Positions 33,826 through 45,252 of a DNA stretch of 64,000 bases are shown one piece after another. Position numbers and translations under genes: made by a program. The DNA comes from Allolobophora icterica (lineage: Eukaryota > Annelida > Clitellata > Crassiclitellata > Lumbricidae). A model generated the notes under the pieces. It was not told the DNA's origin, ran no database searches, and worked only from the letters and a program-made list of their open reading frames with translations. How positions within the stretch are numbered: the stretch's first letter is position 1; each line of letters opens with the position of its first letter. The stretch lies in contig OY744617.1 in the NCBI GenBank assembly GCA_963556255.1, positions 29,472,985 through 29,536,984 on the forward strand. The letters are read 5' to 3'.

Positions 33826-35180
33826 ACGATATTATATATATATATATATATTATATATATATATGCATACCTACTCGGACTCTACTCCTTAATTTCACGC
33901 GGACATAATTATATATGCATATGTTTTTATATGTATTCATGCATATGTATATATATGTATATATGTATATGTATGTGTATATGTATATGTATATGCATAT
34001 ACTTATATTTAGCATATGTATCTATCCATACATTTATATATATAGTCACATATGTATATAAATGCCTGCATACATGCTTGTATATATGTATACCCAGTTA
34101 CATATGTTTGTTTATTTATATATACAAATATACATATAAATATATGTATGTATCTGCATATTTATATATATATATATATGTGTATTAATATATGTGCATG
34201 ATATATGTGTATATATATATATAAAAATTTATATTTGGGCTGAAGGTTGAATATATATGTCTATAAGTCCTCAGTTTCTCGAAGATTTATATATGCATAT
34301 AGTTTTATATGTATACATATTCATACATATATTGGGAAGGGACGTAGAGTAATGGATTTATATATATATATATATTTTTTCCTATGTATATAAATGCATT
34401 CATACATACTTGGATAATATATATATATACAGTATTTACATACGTCCATTTATATATTTTTATTTATATATACATATATATATACATAAAATATATTAAT
34501 ATATGTATGTATCTGCATGTATATATGTATATATTTATGTATGTGTATAATATGTATATATATATATATATATAAAATTTTTTATATTTTTGGGCTGAAG
34601 ATTGAATATTTCTATAATGAGTCCTCAGTTTCCAAAAGATTAAGGCCTATATATGCATATTTTTTTATATTTAAACTTATATATACATTTATATATATGT
34701 ATATATAAATAATACATGTATATATGTATAAGTATGTATATACTTATATATATACATATGTATATATATATTCACATATGTACATAACTGCATGCACACG
34801 TGTTTGTATATAGGCTATATGTCCTTTTATAAATTTTTATTTGTATATATGGGCTAACATATATATTGATATATGTATGTATCTGTATACATGTATATAT
34901 TTATATATATGTGTATGATTTATGTGTGTAGATATATTTATAAATTTCATATGTTTGGGCTGAAGGCCGAATTTTACTGTAATAAGTTAGCGATCGGAGC
35001 GCTTCTGAGTAAGTTTCTTGAAGGTATACGCTATATTAAATTTCTGAATGAATGAATAAATGAACTCCTCAATTTCCCGAAGATTTATATATGCATATAT
35101 TTTAATGTGTATTCATATAATGTATATATGTATGTGTATAATACACTGTATATATACGACTATACGTGTGTATATATTTC
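33826..35180. repeat. TA-rich tandem array with about 360-bp units
   Basis: The anchor tttgggctgaagg(t/a)tga occurs at about 34236, 34591 and 34957. Each is followed by ctcagtttc-like and aagatttatatatgcatat segments separated by TATATGTATAT DNA. A partial fourth unit is at about 33880. Y/I-rich open frames are by-products. Confidence 0.65.
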
Positions 35181-35938
35181 TGTTCAGACTGGTGCACTGT
35201 ACTTTACTTTACACAAGCCTACACTTGCATTCCTCTTGCTTCCATTGTGCAAATATTTCAACATACGATATATAAATATATATATATGTACATATATATA
35301 CACATACATGCATGCATACCTACACATTATGTATATCTACACATGTATGTATACATACATAACTACAGGTGTGCATATGCCTACACATACGTAAGTAAAT
35401 TAGCCGATATATTGCCAATTGAAAATCCGAGTCCGGGCAGAGAGAGGATGCGGAGAAGGTATGCACACGTGCATACATACCTGACGTACATATATACTGC
35501 ACATACAGGTACATAGTATACGGCGTATACTATGCGCCAATCTCTGTGAGTAGCCTAGGGCCTTATTTAACATTGTGGAACCCCAGTTTTACCAGCTGTT
35601 TACGACTTTCACAGATCAATACCTCATTATGTAACTATATATAGGCCGGTATACGATACATAAGCATGCATGTCTGAAAATGGAGTGGGCCTGTCTCTTA
35701 CAACTTCTAAATAAATTATGAGCTTAGGCTACTTATTGTACTGTAACTGAACATTTATATATGGAGCATTCAAAGAGCACACTATTAGAACTGCTTTCTA
35801 TAGCGCAGTGGGTCTTATGTTTGGGCGTATAACATCACCGATGCCTTTCGATACGCCTCAGATGACGAAGCTTTTAAATGAATGGCAAGCAAATACTTTA
35901 ACAAATGAAGCCTTCCCTTAACTGGCAACATGGGCGGC

Positions 35939-36167
35939 GATCCCGAAAGGGTCGAGGGGAGAAGACCCCCACCTTTGACATTGGGGGGACACGCCATACA
36001 TCCCCCCAAATTTTGAACAAACCCCAAAAAAGGTAAACCAATTTTTTTGCGCGTGAACGCGAAAAATTTTGTTGACCTCTTTTTTTGACCAGATCAGTTC
36101 AAAACTCTTTCTTGACCAGATCAGTTCTAAAGTGTCCCCCACCTGTCAAACAAGATCGCCGCCACTG
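35939..36167. mobile_element. hAT-type MITE, 229 bp
   Basis: The ends are CATGGGCGGCGATC and, reverse complemented, CAGTGGCGGCGATC. The flanks ACTGGCAA (35931-35938) and ACTGGCTA (36168-36175) form an 8-bp duplication with one mismatch. The interior has repeated gaccagatcagttc and no coding capacity. Confidence 0.72.
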
Positions 36168-36324
36168 ACTGGCTATGTTAAAGCAGCGTTTTTCAAACTC
36201 TGATGCACGGACCCAGGAGGGATCCGCGAAGGCTATGTCCGCGAAAGCGATCTGAAAATGTTCATTAATGTTTAACACTGCATGGTTTTAAGTAAGTATA
36301 ATTTTATTACTACCAACTGCTATA

Positions 36325-36587
36325 CAGGCCCGGCTCAAGACATTTGGCGGCCCTGGGCAAATCGGTGGCCCTAGGCAAACCGGCGGCCCTAAGCACAAAA
36401 AAGTTGATGACCTTTTTAAGTAATTCACCTCTTTTTACGAATAATAATTAAATAATTTTTGAAAAATGCCTCTTTTTACGAATAATAATTAAATAATTTT
36501 TGAAAAATGGAAAATTGGCGGCCCCTAAAAATCGGCGGCCCTGGGCGGCTGCCCATGGCAGTTGCCCATATGGACGAACCGGGTCTG
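36325..36587. mobile_element. hAT-type MITE, 263 bp
   Basis: The ends are CAGGCCCGGCTC and, reverse complemented, CAGACCCGGTTC. An exact 8-bp duplication CTGCTATA lies at 36317-36324 and 36588-36595. Internal ggcggccct words recur four times, and a direct repeat of about 49 bp (cctctttttacgaataataa...) occurs twice. Non-coding. Confidence 0.88.
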
Positions 36588-36760
36588 CTGCTATACCGCA
36601 CTTTGGTTTACAGATAGCTGATACAATATAATGCGTTCTTGTCAAAAGTATTAATAGCATTAGCCTGTGTTTTCCAATCATTGCAGGAAGTTAATAACAA
36701 TTTAATCAGTGTTACTTTTTAAATTATAATAGTCCTCATCGTTATAAGCAAGTTTGAATT

Positions 36761-37466
36761 GAAGGGCTTGCAGCAATAACCAGGAATGTCGGCTTTTTTG
36801 AGTTTTGGGAAAATGGCTTCAAAGATTTGACACTTCAAACTGTTGTATCTAAGCCATTTTACGAGATAACGACAAGCTGTTTGAAGCACCATGTGAGTTA
36901 TTACTGTCTTTCACGAAATTGTTACATTATGCAATGCACACGATAACTTTAATGTTTTTTCGCGACATTTTGCTTCATACCTGGTTATTGACACTCAATA
37001 ACTCGCTATGAAGCAAAAATCATCTGCTGTTAGTCGACATACCTTATTCTTGCCCAAGATGGTGACTAGAACACAGTACAAATTAATCGTGCAATAAGAA
37101 GGTAAGTCATCATACTTACATTACAGTAAGAAAAAATAACGTAAAATCAGTGAATTGTAGAGTAAGTAAGAGACAATAACCGGGTATGTCAAATAACCTG
37201 ATTATTGCACCGGTTTTAATACAAAGATTACAAGAAAAAACGACAAGTTTTGTTATCATACCGGGTTATTGCATTGGAGTAATGCTGCCGGCTGCTAAAT
37301 ACCATATGTCGACAAACTGTTTTATCCAAAAGCCAATTAAAAATAATCAGATTTGCACCAAATTTGCAGGGTATATAGAATAGAATATTCCAAGCACGCT
37401 GGCATACTTTTTCACATAGCCTAAACCAGGTATGTCGACATACCTGGTTATTGAGGCAAGCCCTTC
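36761..37466. mobile_element. TIR element of unassigned superfamily, 706 bp, with repeated internal motif
   Basis: The ends are inverted repeats of about 30 bp starting GAAGGGCTTGC, with CAATAACCAGGaATGTC on the left and CAATAACCAGGTATGTC on the right after reverse complement. AATT lies on each side (36757-36760 and 37467-37470), a possible 4-bp duplication. The motif CAATAACC(A/G)GGTATG or its inverse recurs inside near 36978, 37178, 37257 and 37425. There is no transposase. The superfamily is unknown to me. Confidence 0.65.
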
Positions 37467-37539
37467 AATTGTGTGCAGTCTGCCTATTATTTTGATTAAA
37501 TTTTAAGTGATAAATTTCAAATTTTACAAATATCACTTC

Positions 37540-40440
37540 TCTGGTCATTCCGGTGTTAGACTTGCTAAATGACCCTAAATTCTCTTGCTTATTCATTTGT
37601 TTGTCTTTTGAAATGTAGCGCTTAACGGTCTGAACAAAAATATAAAGAAATCACCCAAGTAGGTCAATATCTGGCGGAGTAATTGCAGTTTTTTTTTATT
37701 TTGAACTTTTGACCTTGGAATTATCCTGGGATTTTTTGTTTTTTAATTTCTTTGTCTTCTAGAATGTACAGCTTATCGATCGAAACAAAAAATGTAAGGA
37801 TTCACCAAATAGATCAATATTCGGCAGAGCTAGGCCTATAGCAGTTCATTTTCAATATTGAACCCTTGACCTTGAAATGACTCTTGATTCTCTTACTTTT
37901 TCATTTCTTCTCTTCTGAAATGTAGCGCTTAATGGTTTGAACAAAAATATTAAGGTATCACCCAAAAAATCATTATCGGGCGGTATTATAGATGGTTTTT
38001 TAAATTTTGTCCGTGTGTTCTCTTGTATTTTAATTTCTTTGCCTTCTAGCACGTAGCGCATAGCGGCCGGAATAAAGTTAGTAAAGAATCACCCGAATAG
38101 ATAGATATTTAGCGGAGTTATAGCGCTTTTTCTTTAATTTTGGATTTTGACCTTCAAATGAACCTGGATTGTCTTGGTTTTTCATTTCTTTTTCTTCTAG
38201 AATGTATCCCCTATCGGCTTAAACAAACTTTGTAAAGAATCACCCAAATAGACCAATTTTTGGCAGAGTTATAGCGGTTTTTCCTAATTTTGAACTTTCG
38301 ACCTTGAAATGACCCTGGATTCTTTTTGCTTTTAATTTATATGTCTTCTAGAATGTAGCGCTTATCAGCCTAAACAAAAATATGAAGAAATCACCCAAAT
38401 TCATCAATATTTGGCGGAATAATAGTAGCTTTTTGTTAATTTTGAACTTTCGACTTTGAAATGACCCTGGATTCTCTTTTTTTTTTTTATTTCATTGTCT
38501 TCTATATAGAATGTAGCGCTTATCAGCCGGAACAAAGGTATGAAGAAATCACCCAAGTTGATCAATATTTGGCGGAGTTATAGCAGCGTTTTGTTAAGTT
38601 TGAACTTTCGACCTTGAAATGACCCTGGATTCTCTTTGCTTTTAATTTCTATGTCTTCTAGAATGTAGCGCATAGCGGCCGGAATAAAATTAGTAAAGAA
38701 TCACCCAAATAGATAAATATTTAGCGGAGTTATAGCGCTTTTTGTTTAATTTTGGATTTGACCTTCTTATGAACCTGGATTGTCTTGGTTTTTCATTTCT
38801 TTTTCTTCTAGAATGTAACGCCTATCGGTCGAAACAAACTTTGTTAAATATCACCCAAATAGGCCAATTTTTGGCAGAGTTATAGCGGTTTTTCCTAATT
38901 TTGAACTTTCGACCTTGAAATGACCCTGGATTCTCTTTGTTTTTAATTTCTATGTCTTCTAGAATGTAGCGCTTATCGGCCGGAATAAAAATATTAAGAA
39001 ATCACCCAAGTTGATCGATATTTGAAGGAGCTATAGCAGCTTTTTGTTAATTTTGAACTTTTGACCTTGAAATGACCCTGGATTCTCTTTGTTTTTTTAT
39101 TTCATTGTCTTCTAGAATGCAAGTGTTTATGGGTCGGAACAAAAATATAAAGGAATTACCCAAAGAGATGAAATTTGGCGGAGTTTTAGCAGTTTTTGCT
39201 TCATTTTGAACTTTTGACCCTAAAATGAACCTGTATTCGCGTAGTTTTTCATTTATTTGCCTTCTACAATGTAGCGCTTATCGGTGGGAACAAAAATATA
39301 AAGAGATCACCCAAAAGATCAATATTTGGCGGAGTTATAACAGTTTTTTCTTAATTTTGAACTTCTGACCTTGAAGTGAACATGCATTCACATAGTTTTT
39401 CATTAATTTGCCTTCTTGCATGTAGCGCATAGCGGTCTGAACACAAATTTATATAAAAAAAATCACCTAAAAAGATCAACATTTGGCAGAATTATAGCAG
39501 TTCGTTCTCAATTTTGAACATTTGACCTTGAAATGACCCTAAATTCTCTTACTTATTCATTTGTTTGCTTTTTTAAATGTAGCGCTTAACGGTCTGAAAA
39601 AAATACGAAGAAATCACCCAAATTTGGCGGAGTTTTAGCAGTTTTTGCTTCATTTTGACATTAATTTTTGACTCTAAAATGAACCCGTATTCGCGTAGTT
39701 TTTCATTTCTTTGCCTTCTGCAGCGCTTATCGGCCGTAACAAAAATATAAAGATATAGCCAAATAGATCATTATTTGGCAGTGTTATAGCAGTTTGTTCT
39801 TAATTTTGAACTTTTGGCCTTAAAGTGAACCTGTATTCGCTAAATTTTTTTCAATTCTTTTGCCTTCTAAAATGTAGGCCCCCTAGCGCTTCTCGATCGG
39901 AACACAAATATAAAAAATCACCTAAGAAGATCAACATTTGGCAGAGTTATAGCAGTTCATTCTCAATTATGAACTTTTGACCTTGAAGTGACCCTAAATT
40001 CTCGTACTTATTCATTTATTTTTTTTAATGTAGCGCTTAACGGTCTGAACAAAAATAAAGAAATCACCCAAGTTGGTAAATATTTTGGCGGAGCTATAGC
40101 AGCGTTTTGTTAATTTTGAACTTTCGACCTTGAAAAGACCCTGGATTCTCTTTGTTTTTATTTCATTGTCTTCTAGAATGTAAGTGTTTATCGGTCGGAA
40201 CAAAAATATAAAGGAATAACCCAAATAGATAATTATTTGGTGTAGCTATAGCAGTATTTGCTTCATTTTGAACTTTTGACCCTAAAATGAACCTGTATTC
40301 GCGTAGTTTTTCATTTATTTGCCTTCTACAATGTAACGCTTATCGGTAGGAACAAAAATATAAAGAAATCACCCAAAAAGATCAACATTTGGCAGAGTTA
40401 TAGCAGTTCATTCTCAATTTTGAACTTTTGAACTTATCTG
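37540..40440. repeat. Satellite array of about 151-bp units, roughly 19 copies
   Basis: The anchor tagcgcttatcgg(t/c)cgga recurs near 37617, 37770, 37922, 38053, 38203, 38353, 38513, 38665, 38817, 38966, 39120, 39270, 39422, 39580, 39720, 39885, 40030, 40180 and 40335. Each unit carries ccttgaaatgaccctggatt, cttctagaatg, aagaaatcaccca and ggcggagttatagcag. Divergence between units is visible. No CENP-B-like box is obvious. It is a short, dispersed-type array rather than a full centromeric block. Confidence 0.85.
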
Positions 40441-40449
40441 TTTTTAGTT

Positions 40450-42540
40450 TGTAGTCTTTTTTCGTCTGTTCTTTCCTCAGTCTGTCCGTTCTTTCGTCCG
40501 TCCGTCCTTTCGTTCGTCCTTTCTTCCGTCCGTCCTTTCTTCGGTCCGTTCTTTCCTCTGTTCTTTCCTCAGTCTGTCCGTCCTTTCGTTCGTCCGTCGT
40601 TTGGCTCGTCTGTCCTTTCTTCCGTCCGTCCTTTCGTCCGTCCGTCCTTTCGTTCGTCCTTTCTTCCGTCCGTCCTTTCTTCGGTCCGTTCTTTCCTCTG
40701 TTCTTTCCTCAGTCTGTCCGTCCTTTCGTTCGTCCGTCGTTTGGTTCGTCTGTCCTTTCGTTCGTCCGTCCTTTCGTCCGTCCGTCCTTTCGTTCGTCCT
40801 TTCTTCCGTCCGTCCTTTCTTTGGTCCGTTCTTTCCTCTGTTCTTTCCTCAGTCTGTCCGTCCTTTCGTTCGTCCGTCGTTTGGTTCGTCTGTCCTTTCG
40901 TTCGTCCGTCCTTTCGTCCGTCCGTCCTTTCTTCGGTCCGTTCTTTCCTCTGTTCTTTCGTCAGTCTGTATGTCCTTTCGTTCGTTCGTCCGTCCTTTCT
41001 TCCGTCCGTCCTTTCTTCGTGTACTTCCTTTCATCTGTTCTTTCATCAGTTTGTCCGTCCTTTAGTTCGACTGTGTTTTCTTCCGTTCGTCCTTTATTCC
41101 GTCTGTTCTTTCCTCAGTCTATCCGTCCTTTCGTTCGTCCGTCCTTTCTTTCGTCCGTCCTTTCTTCCGTCCGTCCTTTCTTCCGTCCGTCCTTTCCTCT
41201 GTTCTTTCCTCAGTCTGTTAGTCCTTAAGTTCGACTGTGCTTTCTTCCGTTCGTCCTTTCCTCCGTCTGTTCTTTCCTCAGTCTATCCGTCCTTTCGTTC
41301 GTCCGTCCTTTCTTTCGTCCGTCCTTTCTTCCGTCCGTCCTTTCTTCCGTCCGTCCTTCCTCTGTTCTTTCCTCAGTCTGTTAGTCCTTAAGTTCGACTG
41401 TGCTTTCTTCCGTTCGTCCTTTCCTCCGTCTGTTCTTTCCTCAGTCTATCCGTCCTTTCGTTCGTCCGTCCTTTCTTTCGTCCGTCCTTTCTTCCGTCCG
41501 TCCTTTCTTCCGTCCGTCCTTTCCTCTGTTCTTTCCTCAGTCTGTTAGTCCTTAAAGTTCGACTGTGCTTTCTTCCGTTCGTCCTTTCCTCCGTCTGTTC
41601 TTTTCTCAGTCTGTATGTCCTTTCGTTCGTCCGTCCTTTCTTCCGTCCATCCTTTCTTCCGTCCGTCCTTTCTTCCGTCCGTCCTTCCTCTGTTCTTTCC
41701 TAAGTCTATCCGTCCTTTCGTCCGTTCTTTCGTCCGTCCGTCCGTCCATTCGTCCCGTCCGTCCTTTCCTTTGTCTGTCCTTTCGTCCGTTCGTTCTTTC
41801 GCCCGTCTGTCTGTTCTTTTCTCCGTCCGTCCTTTCTTCTATCCGTCCTTTCTTGCGTCCGTATTTTCCTCCGTCTGTTCTTTCCTCAGTCTGTCCGTTC
41901 TTTCGTCCGTCCGTTCTTTCGCCCGTCTGTCTGTTCTTTTCTCCGTCCGTCCTTTCTTCCATCCGTCCTTTCATCCGTCCATCCTTTCTTCCATCCGTCC
42001 TTTCGTCCGACTGTTCTTTCCTCAGTCTGTCCGTCCTTTCATTCGCCCGTCCCTTCGTTCGCCCGTCTTTTCCTCCGTCCGTCTGTACGTCCTTTCTTCC
42101 ATCCGTTCTTTCCTCAGTCTGTCCGTTCTTTCGTCCGTCCGTTCTTTCGCCCGTCTGTCTGTTCTTTTCTCCGTCCGTCCTTTCTTCTATCCGTCCTTTC
42201 TTCCTTCCGTCCTTTCCTCCGTCTTTCTTTCCTCAGTCTGTCCGTCCTTTCATTCGCCCGTCCCTTCGTTCGTCCGTCCGTCCTTTCCTCCGTCTGCTCT
42301 TTCCTCAGTCTGTCCGTCCTTTCATTCGCCCGTCCCTTCGTTCGTCCGTCCGTTCTTTAGCCCGTCTGTCTGTTCTTTTCCCCGTCCGTCCTTTCTTCCC
42401 TCCTTCCTTTCTTCCATCCGTCCTTTCGTTCGTCCGTCCTTTCTTCCGTCCGTTTTTTTCGTCCGTCTGTCCGTCCTTTCGTTCGTCTCTTCATCAGTCC
42501 TTCCTTCCTTTCGCCCGTGCGTTGTTTCTCCGTCCGTCCT
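40450..42540. repeat. Pyrimidine minisatellite (tccgtcctttcgttcg)
   Basis: About 2.1 kb of TCCGTCC/TTTCGTTCG/CTTTCTTCCG words, nearly all C and T plus G. It has higher-order structure: cctcagtctgtccgtccttt repeats at about 141-bp spacing near 40567, 40708 and 40848, and cagtctgttagtccttaa at about 165-bp spacing near 41210, 41375 and 41538. Long open frames in several phases (SVRPSFRPS and similar) arise from the repeat. Confidence 0.9.
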
Positions 42541-43014
42541 AAGATGACAACCATAAGGCGGAGAGTGAGGGTGATGTCAGATCTTTCCAAAAACAGTGTA
42601 GTCGTCGCCCAGATCCGTGGTGCCTGCTGCCTGCGGACCCGTCACGGCGGTCAGTCTGTCGGGTGGCCTGTGTGGCTGAAAGTTACGTTCGTACTTTTGT
42701 GGTACATACTCCTCACAATAATAAAATATTGATAGGCATTTTTGTTTAAAAAGTGGGGTACGGTACCGCAGTCTAAAAATTGGGGGTGCGCTTATGAGTA
42801 GGCCTAATTGGCCAAGAGTGTCAGTTGAAATGGATGTCGGTCCACTTTCTATTCATAGAGGAAAATCGTTTAGAATTGTAATAGGTGCTAAAATAGCAAA
42901 CAGTGTTAAATTTGTGAACAATATGCAAATTAATAAGAAGGAGAAGAACAGTCCCTTAAACTAGCCATGAGGCAGCCATGGGAATGGTGTTAATTACTTC
43001 ATTTTCTTATCGTT
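42541..43014. other. Short spacer with hAT-MITE fragment
   Basis: No gene is seen. About 42745-42795 (aaaaagtggggtacggtaccg, then attgggggtgcg) resembles the GGGGTAC interior of the MITE at 1105-1304. Confidence 0.4.
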
Positions 43015-43200
43015 GGCAAACTAGACCCTCCCTCACCATCTCATCTTCCCACCGACTACTCAATGTAGCTCAGTTTGCTAGAGGGTGCAAGTGGAGTAGA
43101 AATCTTCAACCAATAACCTGCCCTGGTGGGAATTTGAACCCCGCCCCCGACCTCACGACTGACAGTCCAGCACGCTACACTATCATGCGCCTCCGTTAAA
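43015..43200 (-). repeat. tRNA-derived SINE, family B
   Basis: On the minus strand: gtgtagcgtgctggactgtcag, then GGGGTTCAAATTCCC (B-box-like), then caaactgagctacattgagt and gtcggtgggaagatgagatgg. It has the same order of blocks as the copy at 19730. Confidence 0.72.
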
Positions 43201-43273
43201 ATTGTAAACAGTGTTAAATTATAAACAGTGTATATATCATCTGGCACGTTTTAAACGATGTTTACTGATTTAA

Positions 43274-43901
43274 CCTCTTCGATGCGGATGACGAGTATGT
43301 CTCGTCATGGAAATGCTATTCCCATACGCGAAGGACGAGTATGTCTCGTCATAGAAATTATAGGTACCCATTTGATGCCCTGGTCATATACCACACATAA
43401 ATACATACATACATACTTACATACATACACGCAAACATACATACATACATACATGCATACATATACACATACATATATACATACATTCATACATACATGC
43501 ATACACACATACATATATACAATGTATATTATACATACATGCATAATATACATATATACATTCAAACATATATACAGGCATGCATAATATACATATATAC
43601 ATACATACCTACATATATACATATATGCATGCATATATACATATATACATACATATATACATACATATATAAATACATACATACATATATACAGACATAC
43701 ACATATACACACTATATACATAGTTACATATATACATATATACATACATATATACATATATACATACATAAATACATACATACATACATACATACATACA
43801 TACATACATCCATACATACATACATACATACCTGCATACATACATACAAGCATATACGTACATGACGCACACGGGATTACAAGGCCGTCGCAGCGAAGGG
43901 G
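43274..43901. mobile_element. piggyBac-type MITE containing an (ACAT)n microsatellite, 628 bp
   Basis: TTAA lies at 43270-43273 and 43902-43905. The ends are CCTCTTCGATGCGG and, reverse complemented, CCCCTTCGCTGCGACGG. The left part has a twice-repeated gacgagtatgtctcgtcat, itself an inverted repeat. Most of the interior (about 43395-43860) is (ACAT)n/(CATATA)n. There is no transposase. TTAA plus a CCC-type TIR suggests piggyBac; the superfamily call is tentative. Confidence 0.6.
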
Positions 43902-43905
43902 TTAA

Positions 43906-44224
43906 ACCAAAACAGGTTTGCAGCAAGCACACTTTGTTCATTGCAACTGAAATGGCAATTAACAGCAACAAGGCAAAACAGGTCACTAACAATGGAAAAT
44001 AGCTTAAATACAATGAACATTGCAGATACTTTCTTTTGTAAACGTTGGGTTTTAAAAGTTCATGTATCTGAACACATTTACTTACACTAACTAAAGCATT
44101 TAATACTAGCAAGGCAGATGGATTGAGTTTCTTTCGACTTGTAAAAATTTGCAAAGTCAGCACTTTAAATAAGCTTTTATCATCAACATCGGTTTAGCAG
44201 TTTGTAACAGTCATTATCATAATT
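43906..44224. other. Unannotated spacer
   Basis: I see no gene or recognised repeat. Confidence 0.35.
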
Positions 44225-44410
44225 ATTACGCAATATTATTATTACGCATTTATCAAGCACCCGTCTCTAATAACCCAGCATCAGTCGATGGTGTTGAGCA
44301 ACTGCAAGTGAAGGACTTGCTCAAGGTCCCTACACAGTAACTGTCTCAGAGGAGGATCGAACCCGTACTCTCGGAATTACAAGTCAATCGCTGTGACTAA
44401 TCCTTGAGTC
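44225..44410 (-). repeat. tRNA-derived SINE, family A
   Basis: The minus strand reads a degenerate tRNA head with GAGTACGGGTTCGATCCTCC, then ttgagcaagtccttcacttg, caccatcgactgatgctggg and a cttgataaatgcg tail. Two further head-only fragments follow near 44560-44620 and 44700-44750, after a TA microsatellite (44431-44480). Confidence 0.7.
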
Positions 44411-44434
44411 GTATACAGTGCCCCCCACAGTATA

Positions 44435-44466
<32 letters not shown>

Positions 44467-44480
44467 CATATATATATATA

Positions 44481-45252
44481 CCCATTCAAAACCTCAAATA
44501 AAGATGTCCAAGACCTTAATCGCCTACCATGTTCCATCCTCATATAGCACCGGTTGACCCCGTTCAAAAGGTGTCCAAGGCAACTGCTCTAACCAATCGG
44601 CTATCATGTCTCACATTAAAACACCACAGAATACAGTGATAGTAATCCTTATATTTAGTAAACATTTTCATGTAGTAAACGCTGACACTGTTTTAAAGGT
44701 GTCTAAGGCGAGCACGCTAACCAATCGGAAGTCATGTCCCACATTAGGACATCGCAGAATACCGTAATCGTAATCTCCAAATTTATAAAGCGCATGGCAC
44801 CAGCTTGTTCACGAACCCTGCGTCACGTCGGAAGGGTTGTCCAGAAAAACAAAGTCCGGTTAATTCCAGAAGGCCAGTGAGAGGATGAGGCAGAAGGAGC
44901 TGATCCGGTGGGTTTCATTTCAGATGAAATCGGATAGGGAAAAATAACACGAGATATTATCAGCATGGACTGTGCGACTTGGTGCAAAAACCTAACATGA
45001 ACTGACACTTTAATTGTTTCACACAACTTATGCTAATTCTAAATTTAACTAGTGATATCATAAGAATAATAATGGGAGAAGATAGTAAGAGAAACGTCTT
45101 CCAGACAATTTAAAACTAGAAAAAATCGGTTGGAAAATCGTCGGAAAGTCTGTATTCCGATTCCCAAGTTTCAATCTGGCACAGCGACTGAGAGGATCCT
45201 AAACCAGTGGTACTTCATCTGACTCAGTGTAAGACCTCTGAGGATTCTGTCC
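44481..45252 (-). other. 3' flank/UTR of IFT70 and SINE fragments
   Basis: Downstream of the stop codon I see no clear polyadenylation signal. A minus-strand open stretch at 44823-45026 has no recognisable product and is probably 3' UTR or intergenic. Confidence 0.35.

Larger units (their letters stand above)
32580..35400. repeat. Segmental duplication, right copy (partner at 3643-6090)
   Basis: It matches the left block from aggccttagggcctcac through the start exon (ATG at 32699-32697), the promoter, the piggyBac relic and the Cys-rich motif to about 33830. It matches again at about 35180-35400 (gttcagactggtg, cctctt gcttcc, tacacattatgtatatct). The gap is filled by TA-rich tandem DNA. Small indels show that the copies are old enough to have diverged. 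Confidence 0.75.

Noticed and set aside
33664..35516. Tyr/Ile-rich open frames
   Set aside because: They follow from TATATG-rich tandem DNA.
37540..40440. CRISPR-like regular repeats
   Set aside because: The repeat fills the whole 151-bp unit with no unique spacers, and the genome is eukaryotic, so this is a satellite.
40601..42547. Long open frames (up to 325 codons) rich in SVRPSFRPS
   Set aside because: They lie wholly in the pyrimidine minisatellite and are open in several frames because the repeat lacks A; not genes.
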